Shown one piece after another: positions 1-7,093 of a stretch of 64,000 nt of DNA. Origin of the DNA: Streptomyces sp. P9-A2 (GTDB lineage Bacteria > Actinomycetota > Actinomycetes > Streptomycetales > Streptomycetaceae); NCBI RefSeq assembly GCF_036634175.1, contig NZ_JAZIFX010000001.1, positions 2,480,001 to 2,544,000 on the forward strand. Reading direction: 5' to 3'. Made by a program: the position numbers and the translations under genes. Below the pieces are notes generated by a model. It did no database searches, was not told where the DNA came from, and was given only the letters and a program-made list of their open reading frames with translations. Each line of letters begins with the position of its first letter. Positions within the stretch are counted from its first letter, which is position 1.

Positions 1-115
1 ATCCAGCTTCGCCGGTGACAACCCCTGAGCTTCGGCTCACTGGCCACCGGCCGCGATGTCCGCGGCCTGCCTCACCGCGCTCCCCCGCCCCCGGGGAGGT
101 GGCCGTACCGGGGGT

Positions 116-142
116 GTAACCAGGGCCGGTGCGGTGTGTAAC
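116..142 (+). promoter_or_regulatory. GlnR-like box upstream of the nitrate reductase gene
   Basis: Two GTAAC pentamers lie at 116-120 and 138-142, exactly 22 bp apart. This is the spacing expected for two a-half-sites of the actinomycete GlnR box (gTnAc-n6-GaAAc repeats); the b-half-site between them is degenerate. The second GTAAC ends 24 nt before the ATG at 166. The same geometry recurs before the nitrite reductase operon at 7044-7070. Regulation by GlnR is inferred, not shown. Confidence 0.5.
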
Positions 143-165
143 ACGTGCGGCGCACGCTGGGCGGT

Positions 166-2340
166 ATGCAGAGCACCGTGACGCCCACGCACTGCCCGTA
201 CTGCGCCCTGCAGTGCGGGATGAATCTGACGCCCGCGCCGGGCGGGACCGTCCGGGTGAGCGAGCGCCCGGACTTCCCGGTGAACCGGGGCGCGCTGTGC
301 GGCAAGGGGCGTACGGCACCGGCGGTGCTCGACCCCGCCGTGCGGCTGACCTCGCCGCTGGTGCGGTCCCCGGAGACGGGTGCGCTGGTGTCCGCCGGCT
401 GGGACGAGGCGCTGGACCGGATCGCCGAGGGGCTGGGCCGTACCCGCACCGGGTACGGGGCGGACGCGGTCGGGGTGTTCGGCGGCGGCGGGCTGACGAA
501 CGAGAAGGCGTACGCGCTGGGCAAGTTCGCGCGGGTGGTGCTGGGCACCTCCCAGATCGACTACAACGGCCGCTTCTGCATGTCGTCCGCCGCGGCCGCG
601 GGCGTCAGGGCGTTCGGGCTGGACCGGGGGCTGCCGTTCCCCCTGGAGGACGTCCCGAGGACCGGCTGCGTGGTCCTCGTCGGCTCGAACCCGGCGGAGA
701 CCATGCCGCCGGCGCTGCGCTACTTCGCCGAGCTGAGGGAGAACGGCGGCACGCTGATCGTCGTCGACCCGCGCCGTACGAAGACCGCCGAGCAGGCCGA
801 CCTGCATCTGGCACCCCGCCCCGGCACCGACCTCGCGCTGGCGCTGGGCCTGCTGCACCTGGTCGTCGCCGAGGGCCGGACCGACGAGGCGTACATCCGG
901 GAACGCACCGCCGGCTGGGAGGAGACCCGGGCCGCGGCGATGGCGCACTGGCCGGAGTACGTGGAGCGGCTCACCGGCGTGCCCGTGCCCCTGCTGCGGG
1001 AGACCGTACGGCTGTTCTGCGAGCCGGAGGCGGCCATGGTGCTCACCGCCCGCGGACCCGAGCAGCAGGCCAAGGGCACGGACACCGTGAGCGCCTGGAT
1101 CAACCTGTGCCTGGCGACCGGCCGCGCGGGCCGCCCGCTGTCCGGGTACGGCTGCCTGACCGGGCAGGGCAACGGACAGGGCGGGCGTGAACACGGCCAG
1201 AAGGCCGACCAGTTGCCCGGCTACCGCAAGCTGACCGACTCGGCGGCCCGCCGGCACGTGGCGGGGGTCTGGGGCGTGGACCCCGACTCCCTGCCGGGCC
1301 CGGGGCGCAGCGCGTACGAGCTGCTGGACGCGCTGGGCACGGACATCCGCTCGCTGCTGCTGATGGGCTCCAACCCGGTGGTGTCGGCCCCCCGCGCGGC
1401 GCACGTCGAGGAGCGCATCCGGTCGCTGGACTTCCTGGCGGTGTGCGACGTCGTGCTGTCGGAGACGGCCGCGCTCGCCGACGTCGTCCTGCCGGTGACG
1501 CAGTGGGCGGAGGAGACGGGCACGACGACCAGCCTGGAGGGCAGGGTGCTGCTGCGGCGGCGCGCGCTGCCCGCGCCGGACGGCGTGCGCAGCGACCTCG
1601 AGGTGCTGCACGGGCTGGCCGCCCGGCTCGGCGGCGGGCCGAGTCCGGAGAAGAGGTTCCCGACCGATCCCGAGGAGGTCTTCGAGGAGCTGCGCCGCGC
1701 GAGCGCGGGCGGGCCGGCGGACTACTCCGGGATCAGCTATCGGCGGCTCGCGGAGGAGAACGGCGTGTTCTGGCCGTGCCCGGCGCCCGAGCCCGAGCCC
1801 GGCCCCGGACCCATGCCGGTGGCAGCGGCACCAGCACCAGAGGCAGAGGCAGAGGCAGAGGCAGACGGTGCCGTACATCCCGGTACCCCCCGGCTGTTCC
1901 TCGACCGGTTCGCCACCGAGGACGGGCGGGCCCGGTTCGTGCCCGTCGCGCACCGCGCGAACGCCGAGGAGCCCGACGACGAGTACCCCGTCCTGCTGAC
2001 CACCGGCCGGGTCATGGCGCAGTACCAGTCCGGCGCGCAGACCCGGCGCGTCGACGAACTGAACGCGGCCGCGCCCGGCCCGTTCGTGGAACTGCATCCG
2101 CGGCTGGCGGAGCGGCTCGGGGCGGCCGAGGGCGATCCGCTGGCCGTGGTGTCCCGTAGGGGCCGAGCGGTGGCGCCGGCCCGGATCACCACCGCGATCC
2201 GCCCCGACACCGTGTTCATGCCGTTCCACTGGGCGGGTGAGGGCCGCGCGAACACCCTCACCAACCCCGCCCTGGACCCGACCTCGCGGATGCCGGAGTT
2301 CAAGGTGTGCGCGGTGCGGGTGGAGACGGTCCGCTCCTGA
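166..2340 (+). CDS. nasA: Assimilatory nitrate reductase catalytic subunit (molybdopterin oxidoreductase)
   Basis: A 724-residue member of the NapA/NasA/NarB family, which reduces nitrate to nitrite in the cytoplasm with bis-MGD molybdenum and one [4Fe-4S] cluster. The cluster ligands C10, C13, C17 and C45 (CPYCALQCG ... LCGKG) are present. NGRFCMSSA places the likely Mo-ligand cysteine at C138. The C-terminal dinucleotide-binding domain begins near residue 580, after a Pro/Ala/Glu-rich linker (about 540-570). I prefer ATG 166 over GTG 145 because the conserved homology begins at once and the spacing to the GTAAC box matches the nir operon. No Tat signal is seen, as expected for an assimilatory enzyme. 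The nitrite formed would feed NirBD at 8320-11327. Confidence 0.88.
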   Translation: MQSTVTPTHCPYCALQCGMNLTPAPGGTVRVSERPDFPVNRGALCGKGRTAPAVLDPAVRLTSPLVRSPETGALVSAGWDEALDRIAEGLGRTRTGYGADAVGVFGGGGLTNEKAYALGKFARVVLGTSQIDYNGRFCMSSAAAAGVRAFGLDRGLPFPLEDVPRTGCVVLVGSNPAETMPPALRYFAELRENGGTLIVVDPRRTKTAEQADLHLAPRPGTDLALALGLLHLVVAEGRTDEAYIRERTAGWEETRAAAMAHWPEYVERLTGVPVPLLRETVRLFCEPEAAMVLTARGPEQQAKGTDTVSAWINLCLATGRAGRPLSGYGCLTGQGNGQGGREHGQKADQLPGYRKLTDSAARRHVAGVWGVDPDSLPGPGRSAYELLDALGTDIRSLLLMGSNPVVSAPRAAHVEERIRSLDFLAVCDVVLSETAALADVVLPVTQWAEETGTTTSLEGRVLLRRRALPAPDGVRSDLEVLHGLAARLGGGPSPEKRFPTDPEEVFEELRRASAGGPADYSGISYRRLAEENGVFWPCPAPEPEPGPGPMPVAAAPAPEAEAEAEADGAVHPGTPRLFLDRFATEDGRARFVPVAHRANAEEPDDEYPVLLTTGRVMAQYQSGAQTRRVDELNAAAPGPFVELHPRLAERLGAAEGDPLAVVSRRGRAVAPARITTAIRPDTVFMPFHWAGEGRANTLTNPALDPTSRMPEFKVCAVRVETVRS
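1840..1863 (+). repeat. GAGGCA hexanucleotide repeat in the nitrate reductase gene
   Basis: Four perfect GAGGCA units encode alternating Glu-Ala inside a flexible linker before the C-terminal domain. The preceding 60 bp are also simple (Glu-Pro, Gly-Pro and Ala-Pro codons). The hexamer keeps frame, so length changes would only alter the linker. Confidence 0.8.
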
Positions 2341-2699
2341 GCCCCGCCCCGGCCGGGCTGTCGCTGCCGCGCTCTGTCGCTCTCACTGCCGCCCTCGCTA
2401 CCGCTCCTCTGTCGCTCTCGCCGCCGCTCCTGCTCTCGCCTCACCCGTTCACCGCCGTGTGGCGCACCCATCGGGTTCTTTCCCCCGGCCGGGTCCTCAG
2501 TACGGCGGTGACCTGCCGAAACGCGCCCGGGCGGGAATCCCGCCAGGGCCGTCCGACACCCGTTCACCTCGTTTTTGACGTTCTTTCAGGGAGCGGGCCG
2601 CGCCCGGCGGCCTTTACCTCGGACCAGTGGGACACGACCGACGGCGGCACATGGGGGTGCCGCGGGTGTGGCCCCCTTCGTGAGTCCGAGGGAGCATCG
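2341..2699. other. Intergenic stretch with a 15-bp inverted repeat
   Basis: No convincing gene. The first 90 bases are a CGCTCT/CTCTGTCGCT-type simple sequence. A perfect inverted repeat GGCGGGA-A-TCCCGCC lies at 2530-2544, about 155 nt before the next start. It could be an operator or a short hairpin. The T-rich run CGTTTTTGACGTTCTTT at 2570-2587 is unusual in such G+C-rich DNA and may be part of the promoter of the next gene. Confidence 0.4.
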
Positions 2700-3299
2700 A
2701 TGCGAGATACCGCCCGGCGGCTGCCCGGCCCGACCCGCCTGACCGGACCCGCGCTCGCCGTGGTCGCCGCGGGACTGCTCGTGGCGGCCGCCGCACCCGC
2801 CGCGTACGCCGAGGAGTCCGCCGCACCCGCGGGTCCCCCCTACGACGCGACGGCCGGGAGGCCGGCCGGGAGCCTGGAGCTGCACCCGGCCATGGTCATG
2901 GCCGGCGCGCAGGTGACGGTGAACACCGCGGCGTGCGGGAACGACGACACGGTCGCGGGCGACGCCACCGCCGTGGGCGCCGGCCGTTTCACGCTGGCGC
3001 CGGGCTCGGACGAGCCGGACTCCACCGGCCGGTTCCGGGTGCCGCCGGGCGCGCAGCCGGGCACGTACGAGATCGTCGCGACGTGCGACGCGGGCGGGCA
3101 GCGGGCGACCGGCGACCTGGTGGTCAGGCTGACGCCCGCGGCGCAGCAGGTGTATCCCCGGGGCAGTGTGAAGACGGGGGTCGGTGGCGCTCTGGGCCCC
3201 GATCCCGTGCAGACCGCGGCCGGCGTGACGGCTCTCGCCGTCGCCGCCGCGGGCGGTACCTGGCTCCTGCATCGCCGGGCGAGAGGCGACAGGATCTGA
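2700..3299 (+). CDS. Secreted, C-terminally membrane-anchored protein of unknown function
   Basis: A 199-residue protein. The start is ATG 2700, with GAGGGAG about 6 nt upstream. An N-terminal signal peptide (hydrophobic TGPALAVVAAGLLVAAAA, then APAAYAEE) is followed by a 120-residue extracellular domain with two cysteines (TAACGND, ATCDAGG) that could form a disulfide. A C-terminal helix (about 168-188) ends in HRRARGDRI. The layout resembles a sortase substrate, and a class F sortase gene follows 113 nt downstream, but I see no LPxTG- or LAxTG-type motif before the helix. The domain looks like an Ig-like or DUF-type beta fold. No precise family was recognised. Confidence 0.8.
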   Translation: MRDTARRLPGPTRLTGPALAVVAAGLLVAAAAPAAYAEESAAPAGPPYDATAGRPAGSLELHPAMVMAGAQVTVNTAACGNDDTVAGDATAVGAGRFTLAPGSDEPDSTGRFRVPPGAQPGTYEIVATCDAGGQRATGDLVVRLTPAAQQVYPRGSVKTGVGGALGPDPVQTAAGVTALAVAAAGGTWLLHRRARGDRI

Positions 3300-3412
3300 C
3301 GGGCGTCCTCCGCCGCCCGTCCGCCGTACCGCAAGTCCCTCCCCCCTCCGGGTCCGACGCCCCTCGCGACCCGGAGGGGGCACGGGGCCGACTCCGGGGA
3401 GGTCAGTGAGCG

Positions 3413-4090
3413 ATGCGCCGCATACGCCGCGGGTCCGGCCGGGTCGGAAGCCCGGGCAACACGGTCATAGGGGCGGTGAGCGTACTCGCCCTGTGCTGCG
3501 GGCTGTGGCTGCTGGGCGACGGGACCGCGACGCACGCCCCGCCCCAGCCGTCCGCCGCCCAGGCGCACTCCGCGCCCGCCGAAGACGGCACCGGACATGA
3601 CTCCGGACGCCCCTCGGGGCAGGCCTCCCCACTGCCGCCCTCCCCGCCCGACCGGATCCGCATCCCCGCGATCGGCGTGGACGCGCCCCTGACGGGCCTC
3701 GGACTGACCGGCACCGGCAGTCTCGACGTACCGCCGCCCGAGCGGACGAACCTGGCCGGCTGGTACGAGGCCGGCACCACTCCCGGCGAGACGGGCACCG
3801 CGGTCGTCGCGGGCCACGTCGACAACGCCGACGGCCCCGCCGTCTTCTACTCCCTGGGCGCCCTGCGCAAGGGCGGCACCGTCGAGGTGGACCGGCGCGA
3901 CGGCACCACCGCCGTGTTCACCGTGCACGCCGTCGAGGTGTACGACGCCCGGGACTTCCCCGACGAGAAGGTGTACGGCGCGGCGAAGCGCCCGGAGCTG
4001 CGGATCATCACCTGCGGCGGAGACTACTCACGCACCACCGGCTACCGGGGCAACGTCGTCGTCTACGCCCACCTAACGGGCAGCCGCTGA
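3413..4090 (+). CDS. Class F sortase
   Basis: A 225-residue transpeptidase with one N-terminal membrane helix (about 18-36) and a proline-rich linker, then the sortase beta-barrel from about residue 78. The catalytic triad is visible: H135 (VVAGHVD), C201 (IITCGGD) and R212 (TGYRGNV). The short TCGGD context and small size fit the actinobacterial class F (formerly SrtE/F-like) group, which would act on the outer membrane face. GGGGAGG lies 9 nt before ATG 3413. It probably forms a transcription unit with the secreted protein at 2700-3299, a plausible partner. Its substrate cannot be told from sequence. The LAETG protein at 13868-14323 is the only clear sorting-motif protein in the window, and that motif usually suits class E enzymes. 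Confidence 0.88.
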   Translation: MRRIRRGSGRVGSPGNTVIGAVSVLALCCGLWLLGDGTATHAPPQPSAAQAHSAPAEDGTGHDSGRPSGQASPLPPSPPDRIRIPAIGVDAPLTGLGLTGTGSLDVPPPERTNLAGWYEAGTTPGETGTAVVAGHVDNADGPAVFYSLGALRKGGTVEVDRRDGTTAVFTVHAVEVYDARDFPDEKVYGAAKRPELRIITCGGDYSRTTGYRGNVVVYAHLTGSR

Positions 4091-4120
4091 GCTTTGGGCA
4101 GCTGAGCCCTCGAGTGACCG

Positions 4121-4184
4121 GCTCCTTGAGCAGCCGGGTCCTTGAGCGGCCGGGTCCTTGAGCGGCCGGGTCCTTGAGCGGCTG
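4121..4184. repeat. Four 16-bp tandem repeats
   Basis: Four units of the form GGTCCTTGAGCGGCCG lie head to tail at 4121, 4137, 4153 and 4169. The middle two are identical and the outer ones differ by 1-2 bases. They sit between the convergent sortase gene and the HxlR regulator gene. No known element was recognised. Confidence 0.85.
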
Positions 4185-4240
4185 AACCGCCCCGCGCGGC
4201 CGGCCGGCACCGCGTCTCACGCCACCCGGTGCGGGCCGGG

Positions 4241-4573
4241 CTACGCCTCCCCCAGCACGTTCGCCCTCCCCCACGCGCCCAGCGGTTCCAGCGCCTCGTT
4301 GAGCGCCGTCCCCCTCGGCGTCAGCGAGTACTCGACGCGCGGCGGGTTCTCGTCGTACTCCTCACGGTGCACGATGCCGTCGGACTCCAGCTCCCGCAGA
4401 TGCGAGGCGAGCACCTTCTCGGTGATCCCGGGCAGCTCCCGGCGCAGGGCGCCGAAGCGGTACGGCCGTTCGTGCAGTGCCCAGAGGATCAGCACCTTCC
4501 ACTTGCCGCCGATCACGTCCATCGCCGCGTCGATCCCGCACAGATACGCTCCCGGCCGCCGTACCGTCCCCAT
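4241..4573 (-). CDS. HxlR-family transcriptional regulator
   Basis: A 110-residue winged-helix protein. The family signature is clear: a near-N-terminal cysteine (LCGIDAAMDVIGGKWKVLIL), then RFGALRRELPGITEKVLASHLRELE and the wing EYSLTPRGTAL. HxlR/YodB/QorR-type proteins often sense electrophiles or quinones through that cysteine and control a divergent redox enzyme gene. Here the divergent neighbour at 4705 is an imine-reductase-like NAD(P)-dependent oxidoreductase, which fits. I chose ATG 4573; in-frame GTG codons upstream could extend the protein by some 10-15 residues. The palindromes at 4653-4670 in the shared intergenic region are the likely operator. Confidence 0.88.
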   Translation of the reverse strand: MGTVRRPGAYLCGIDAAMDVIGGKWKVLILWALHERPYRFGALRRELPGITEKVLASHLRELESDGIVHREEYDENPPRVEYSLTPRGTALNEALEPLGAWGRANVLGEA

Positions 4574-4652
4574 GCCCGCCCTCGTGCCCGTCACTCTGTC
4601 CGTCACCCTGTCCGCTCCCACTGCCTGCACCCTTTCCCCGAGGTAAGCACCC

Positions 4653-4670
4653 ACTTCGAAGTACGTACTT
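4653..4670. promoter_or_regulatory. Overlapping palindromes, likely HxlR operator
   Basis: A 10-bp palindrome ACTTCGAAGT (4653-4662) overlaps a perfect 12-bp palindrome AAGTACGTACTT (4659-4670). Together they lie between the divergent HxlR gene (ATG 4573) and the oxidoreductase gene (ATG 4705). ACTT/AAGT half-sites resemble those of HxlR-type regulators. Binding is inferred. Confidence 0.6.
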
Positions 4671-4704
4671 GAGGGGGTTCCTCCCCCGGGCGAGCCTGGG
4701 GAGC

Positions 4705-5673
4705 ATGACCGACAACGCCCTCTCCCCCGTTCCCGTCTCCCTGACCCTGCTCGGCGCCGGTGCCATGGGCACAGCCCTCGGCCGCGCCTGGCTCTCCGCC
4801 GGCCACCCGGTGACCGTCTGGAACCGTACTCCCGCCCGCGCCGCGGTGCTCGCCGCCGAGGGTGCGGCGGTCGCCGCGACCGCTGCCGAGGCGGTGGCCG
4901 CGAACCGCCTGGTGATCGTCTGCCTGCTCGACGACGACTCCGTCGGCGAGGCACTCGAGGGCGCCGATCTCACCGGGCGGGACCTGGTGAACCTCACCAC
5001 CGGTACCCCGGCCGAGGGCCGTGCCCGCACCGCCTGGGCCACGGCACGCGGTGCCCGTTTCCTGGACGCCGGGATCATGGCGGTGCCGCCGATGATCGGA
5101 GCCCCGGAGTCCGGGGCGTACGTCTTCTACAGCGGTTCGCGCCCCCTGTTCGAGGAGCACCGGGACACGCTCGCCGTCCCGGCCGGTACCCGGTACGTGG
5201 GTGAGGACCCGGGGTTCGCCGCGCTGCACGACGTGGCGCTGCTGAGCGCGATGAACGGGCTGTTCGCCGGGATCACGCACGCCTTCGCCCTGATCGGCGG
5301 GGAGGACGTCGCTCCCAAGGACCTCGCGCCGCTGCTCGCCTCCTGGCTCACCGCCATGACCCCGGCTGTGCACGAGACCGCCGAGCGGCTGAGCAGCGGC
5401 GACTACACCTCGGGGGTGGTGTCCAACCTCTCCATGCAGGCCGCGGGCAACGGCACGCTGCTGCGCACGGCCGGGGAGCAGGGCGTGAGCGCCGAGCTGC
5501 TGATGCCGTACATGGACCTGATGGCCCGCCACGTGGCCGCCGGACACGGCGACGAGGACGGCGCGGGCCTGGTCGGACTGCTCCGCCTCCCGCCGACGGA
5601 GACGGCGGCGGCAGCGGCAGCGGCAGCGGCAGCGGCGACGGCAACGCGGGAGCGGGGCACCGGCCGGGCCTGA
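4705..5673 (+). CDS. Imine-reductase-like NAD(P)-dependent oxidoreductase
   Basis: A 322-residue protein with an N-terminal Rossmann fold (GAGAMG at residues 17-22, then VTVWNRTPARA) and a helical C-terminal domain as in beta-hydroxyacid dehydrogenases and imine reductases. The segments LVNLTTGTPAEGR and DAGIMAVPPMIG with YSGS are those of imine reductases rather than of 6-phosphogluconate-type enzymes, which keep a catalytic lysine here. Imine reductases reduce cyclic imines with NADPH; the natural substrate is unknown. The start is ATG 4705. The gene is divergent from the HxlR regulator, which probably controls it. The C-terminus has a run of about 11 alanines encoded by a GCGGCA repeat and is unlikely to be structured. 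Confidence 0.85.
   Translation: MTDNALSPVPVSLTLLGAGAMGTALGRAWLSAGHPVTVWNRTPARAAVLAAEGAAVAATAAEAVAANRLVIVCLLDDDSVGEALEGADLTGRDLVNLTTGTPAEGRARTAWATARGARFLDAGIMAVPPMIGAPESGAYVFYSGSRPLFEEHRDTLAVPAGTRYVGEDPGFAALHDVALLSAMNGLFAGITHAFALIGGEDVAPKDLAPLLASWLTAMTPAVHETAERLSSGDYTSGVVSNLSMQAAGNGTLLRTAGEQGVSAELLMPYMDLMARHVAAGHGDEDGAGLVGLLRLPPTETAAAAAAAAAAATATRERGTGRA
5608..5631 (+). repeat. GCGGCA hexanucleotide repeat coding poly-alanine
   Basis: Four perfect GCGGCA units, flanked by further GCG/GCC codons, encode the poly-alanine tail of the imine-reductase-like protein. This is a simple-sequence tract likely to vary in length between strains without shifting frame. Confidence 0.8.
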
Positions 5674-5717
5674 GCCCCGGTCGCCTCAGCCCCGGTCGCC
5701 TCAGCCCCGGTCGCCTC
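5673..5717. repeat. Three 15-bp tandem repeats
   Basis: Three perfect copies of AGCCCCGGTCGCCTC start at 5673, 5688 and 5703. The first begins at the stop codon of the oxidoreductase gene. The last overlaps the stop codon of the convergent DUF2283 gene. Confidence 0.9.
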
Positions 5718-5940
5718 AGCCGGTGGGAGCGGTCCCGTCGAGGAGTTCGGCCGGGAGGCCGGCGCGGGCGCCTATGACCTCGAAGCCCAGCAGTCGGCCC
5801 GCCTCGTCCACGTCGAGGATGAGCTCGGTCTCCGCCGCCAGGCCTTCGACGGTCACCTGACGGACGGCGGCGGCGTCCGGGATCCGGGCCACCAGGGAGA
5901 CGTACGCGGTGTCGTCGTCCCGGTCGTATGCGAGGTGCAT
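5716..5940 (-). CDS. DUF2283 family protein
   Basis: A small 74-residue protein matching the DUF2283 pattern: an N-terminal YDRDDDTAYVSL strand pair and a central LILDVDEAGRLLGFEVIGA segment, which is the family hallmark (Asp at the start of a beta-strand and GxEv/GiEv). DUF2283 proteins are widespread and mostly uncharacterised; no enzymatic role is known. The start is ATG 5940, where a GGAGGGAAACC sequence gives a good ribosome site. It stands alone between the oxidoreductase and TauE genes. A functional link to either is not evident. Confidence 0.8.
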   Translation of the reverse strand: MHLAYDRDDDTAYVSLVARIPDAAAVRQVTVEGLAAETELILDVDEAGRLLGFEVIGARAGLPAELLDGTAPTG

Positions 5941-6023
5941 GGTTTCCCTCCGGAGGAGCGTGGTGGTACCGCGCGATGTCGGGCGGTGTTACGGGGCGTT
6001 CCGAGTGTTCCGGGACGGCCGTC

Positions 6024-6806
6024 TCACGCCAGCCACTGTTCGTACGCCATGCTCGCCACCAGGGCGAAGACGACCACCAGCAGGACGATGCGGACGAAGC
6101 CGCTGCCCTTCTTCAGGGCCGTGTGGGCGCCGAGGGTGCCGCCCGCCAGGTTGAACACGGCCATCAGGCCCGCCAGTTGCCACAGCACCGCGCCCTGCCA
6201 GGCGAACATCGCCAGCGCGCCGGCGTTGGTGCAGCAGTTGACGATCTTCGCGGTGGCGGACGCGGTGACGAGGTCGAGGTGGAGCAGGGCGGTGAGCGCC
6301 AGGACGAGGAACGTACCGGTGCCGGGGCCGATGAGACCGTCGTAGAAGCCGATGCCCAGGCCGCCGAACCCGATCGCGGCGAGGACGCGGCGCCGCGAGA
6401 CCGGGCCTGGTTCCGGCGCGGTGCCGAAGCTCGGGCGGAGGATGACGAAGGCGGCGACGGCGAGCAGGACCACCATGATCACGGGTTCGAGGACCTCGGT
6501 GCTCATCCCGGCGGCGAGGAAGGCCCCGCCCGAGGAGCCGGCGAGGGCGGCCAGGCCGATGCGTACGGCGGTCCGTACGTCGACGGGCGCCTTGCGGGCG
6601 TAGGTGATCGCCGCGCCGGTGGTGCCGACGATGGCGACCGCCTTGTTGGTACCCAGGGCGTGCGCGGCGGGGGTGCCGGCGGGCAGGCCGAGCAGCAGCG
6701 CCGGCAGCAGCAGGAGTCCGCCACCGCCGACCACCGCGTCGATCCAGCCGGCCGCCAGTGCCGCGAGGCAGAGGAGAACGACCGTGGTCAGGGAGATGTC
6801 GGGCAT
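6024..6806 (-). CDS. TauE/SafE-type membrane permease
   Basis: A 260-residue, highly hydrophobic protein with about 7-8 membrane helices. The N-terminus GWIDAVVGGGGLLLLPALL and the second half-repeat GFYDGLIGPGTGTFLVLAL are the paired signatures of the TauE/SafE (DUF81) family. These transport sulfite, sulfonates or other small organic anions, usually outward. The start is ATG 6806. It lies divergently 287 nt from the nitrite reductase operon. The NirB-type sirohaem enzyme can also reduce sulfite, so a role in sulfite or anion balance is conceivable, but neighbourhood alone does not settle the substrate. Confidence 0.85.
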   Translation of the reverse strand: MPDISLTTVVLLCLAALAAGWIDAVVGGGGLLLLPALLLGLPAGTPAAHALGTNKAVAIVGTTGAAITYARKAPVDVRTAVRIGLAALAGSSGGAFLAAGMSTEVLEPVIMVVLLAVAAFVILRPSFGTAPEPGPVSRRRVLAAIGFGGLGIGFYDGLIGPGTGTFLVLALTALLHLDLVTASATAKIVNCCTNAGALAMFAWQGAVLWQLAGLMAVFNLAGGTLGAHTALKKGSGFVRIVLLVVVFALVASMAYEQWLA

Positions 6807-6887
6807 GGGCGTGACCCTACGAAGCGGATAGTTGTGCCGTCCATCGAGATGAGCGTTTCCTGAGGTTGAGGCTCCTCACAGTGTTCG

Positions 6888-6966
6888 GCTCACCAGGCCC
6901 GCTCACCGGGCTTTCTCGCAGTGTCCGCTCACCGGGTCCGCTCACCGGGCCCGTTCACCGGGCCTC
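6888..6966. repeat. Degenerate GCTCACCGGG repeat upstream of the nir operon
   Basis: The decamer GCTCACCGGG (or close variants with GTTCACC) occurs five times between 6888 and 6966, in places at a 13-bp period. One variant resembles the GTTCACC half of a PHO box, but the 11-bp spacing of true PHO boxes is absent. It lies in the 287-nt divergent spacer before the nitrite reductase operon. Confidence 0.7.
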
Positions 6967-7043
6967 CTCACACGCCGCTCCGCCGCGCGTCCCGAACCCT
7001 CACGCGCATCCCCCGCTTCCGCTGAGGGCAGCGTTCCGCGCGG

Positions 7044-7070
7044 GAAACAGAGGGGATGCCGCCGGGTAAC
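7044..7070 (+). promoter_or_regulatory. GlnR-like box upstream of the nitrite reductase operon
   Basis: GAAAC (7044-7048) and GTAAC (7066-7070) are 22 bp apart, as in the box before the nitrate reductase gene. GTAAC ends 24 nt before ATG 7094, the same distance as at 142/166. The intervening leader shares GTAACAC, GC and CGCACGCT blocks at identical positions. This strongly suggests that one regulator, most likely GlnR, serves both units. Confidence 0.55.
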
Positions 7071-7093
7071 ACCCGCCCCGCACGCTCAGGGGC

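Noticed and set aside
37..2229. A 730-codon open frame on the minus strand opposite the nitrate reductase gene
   Set aside because: It is a shadow of the plus-strand gene caused by high G+C codon bias; it is rich in Arg, Gly, Pro and His and has no family features.
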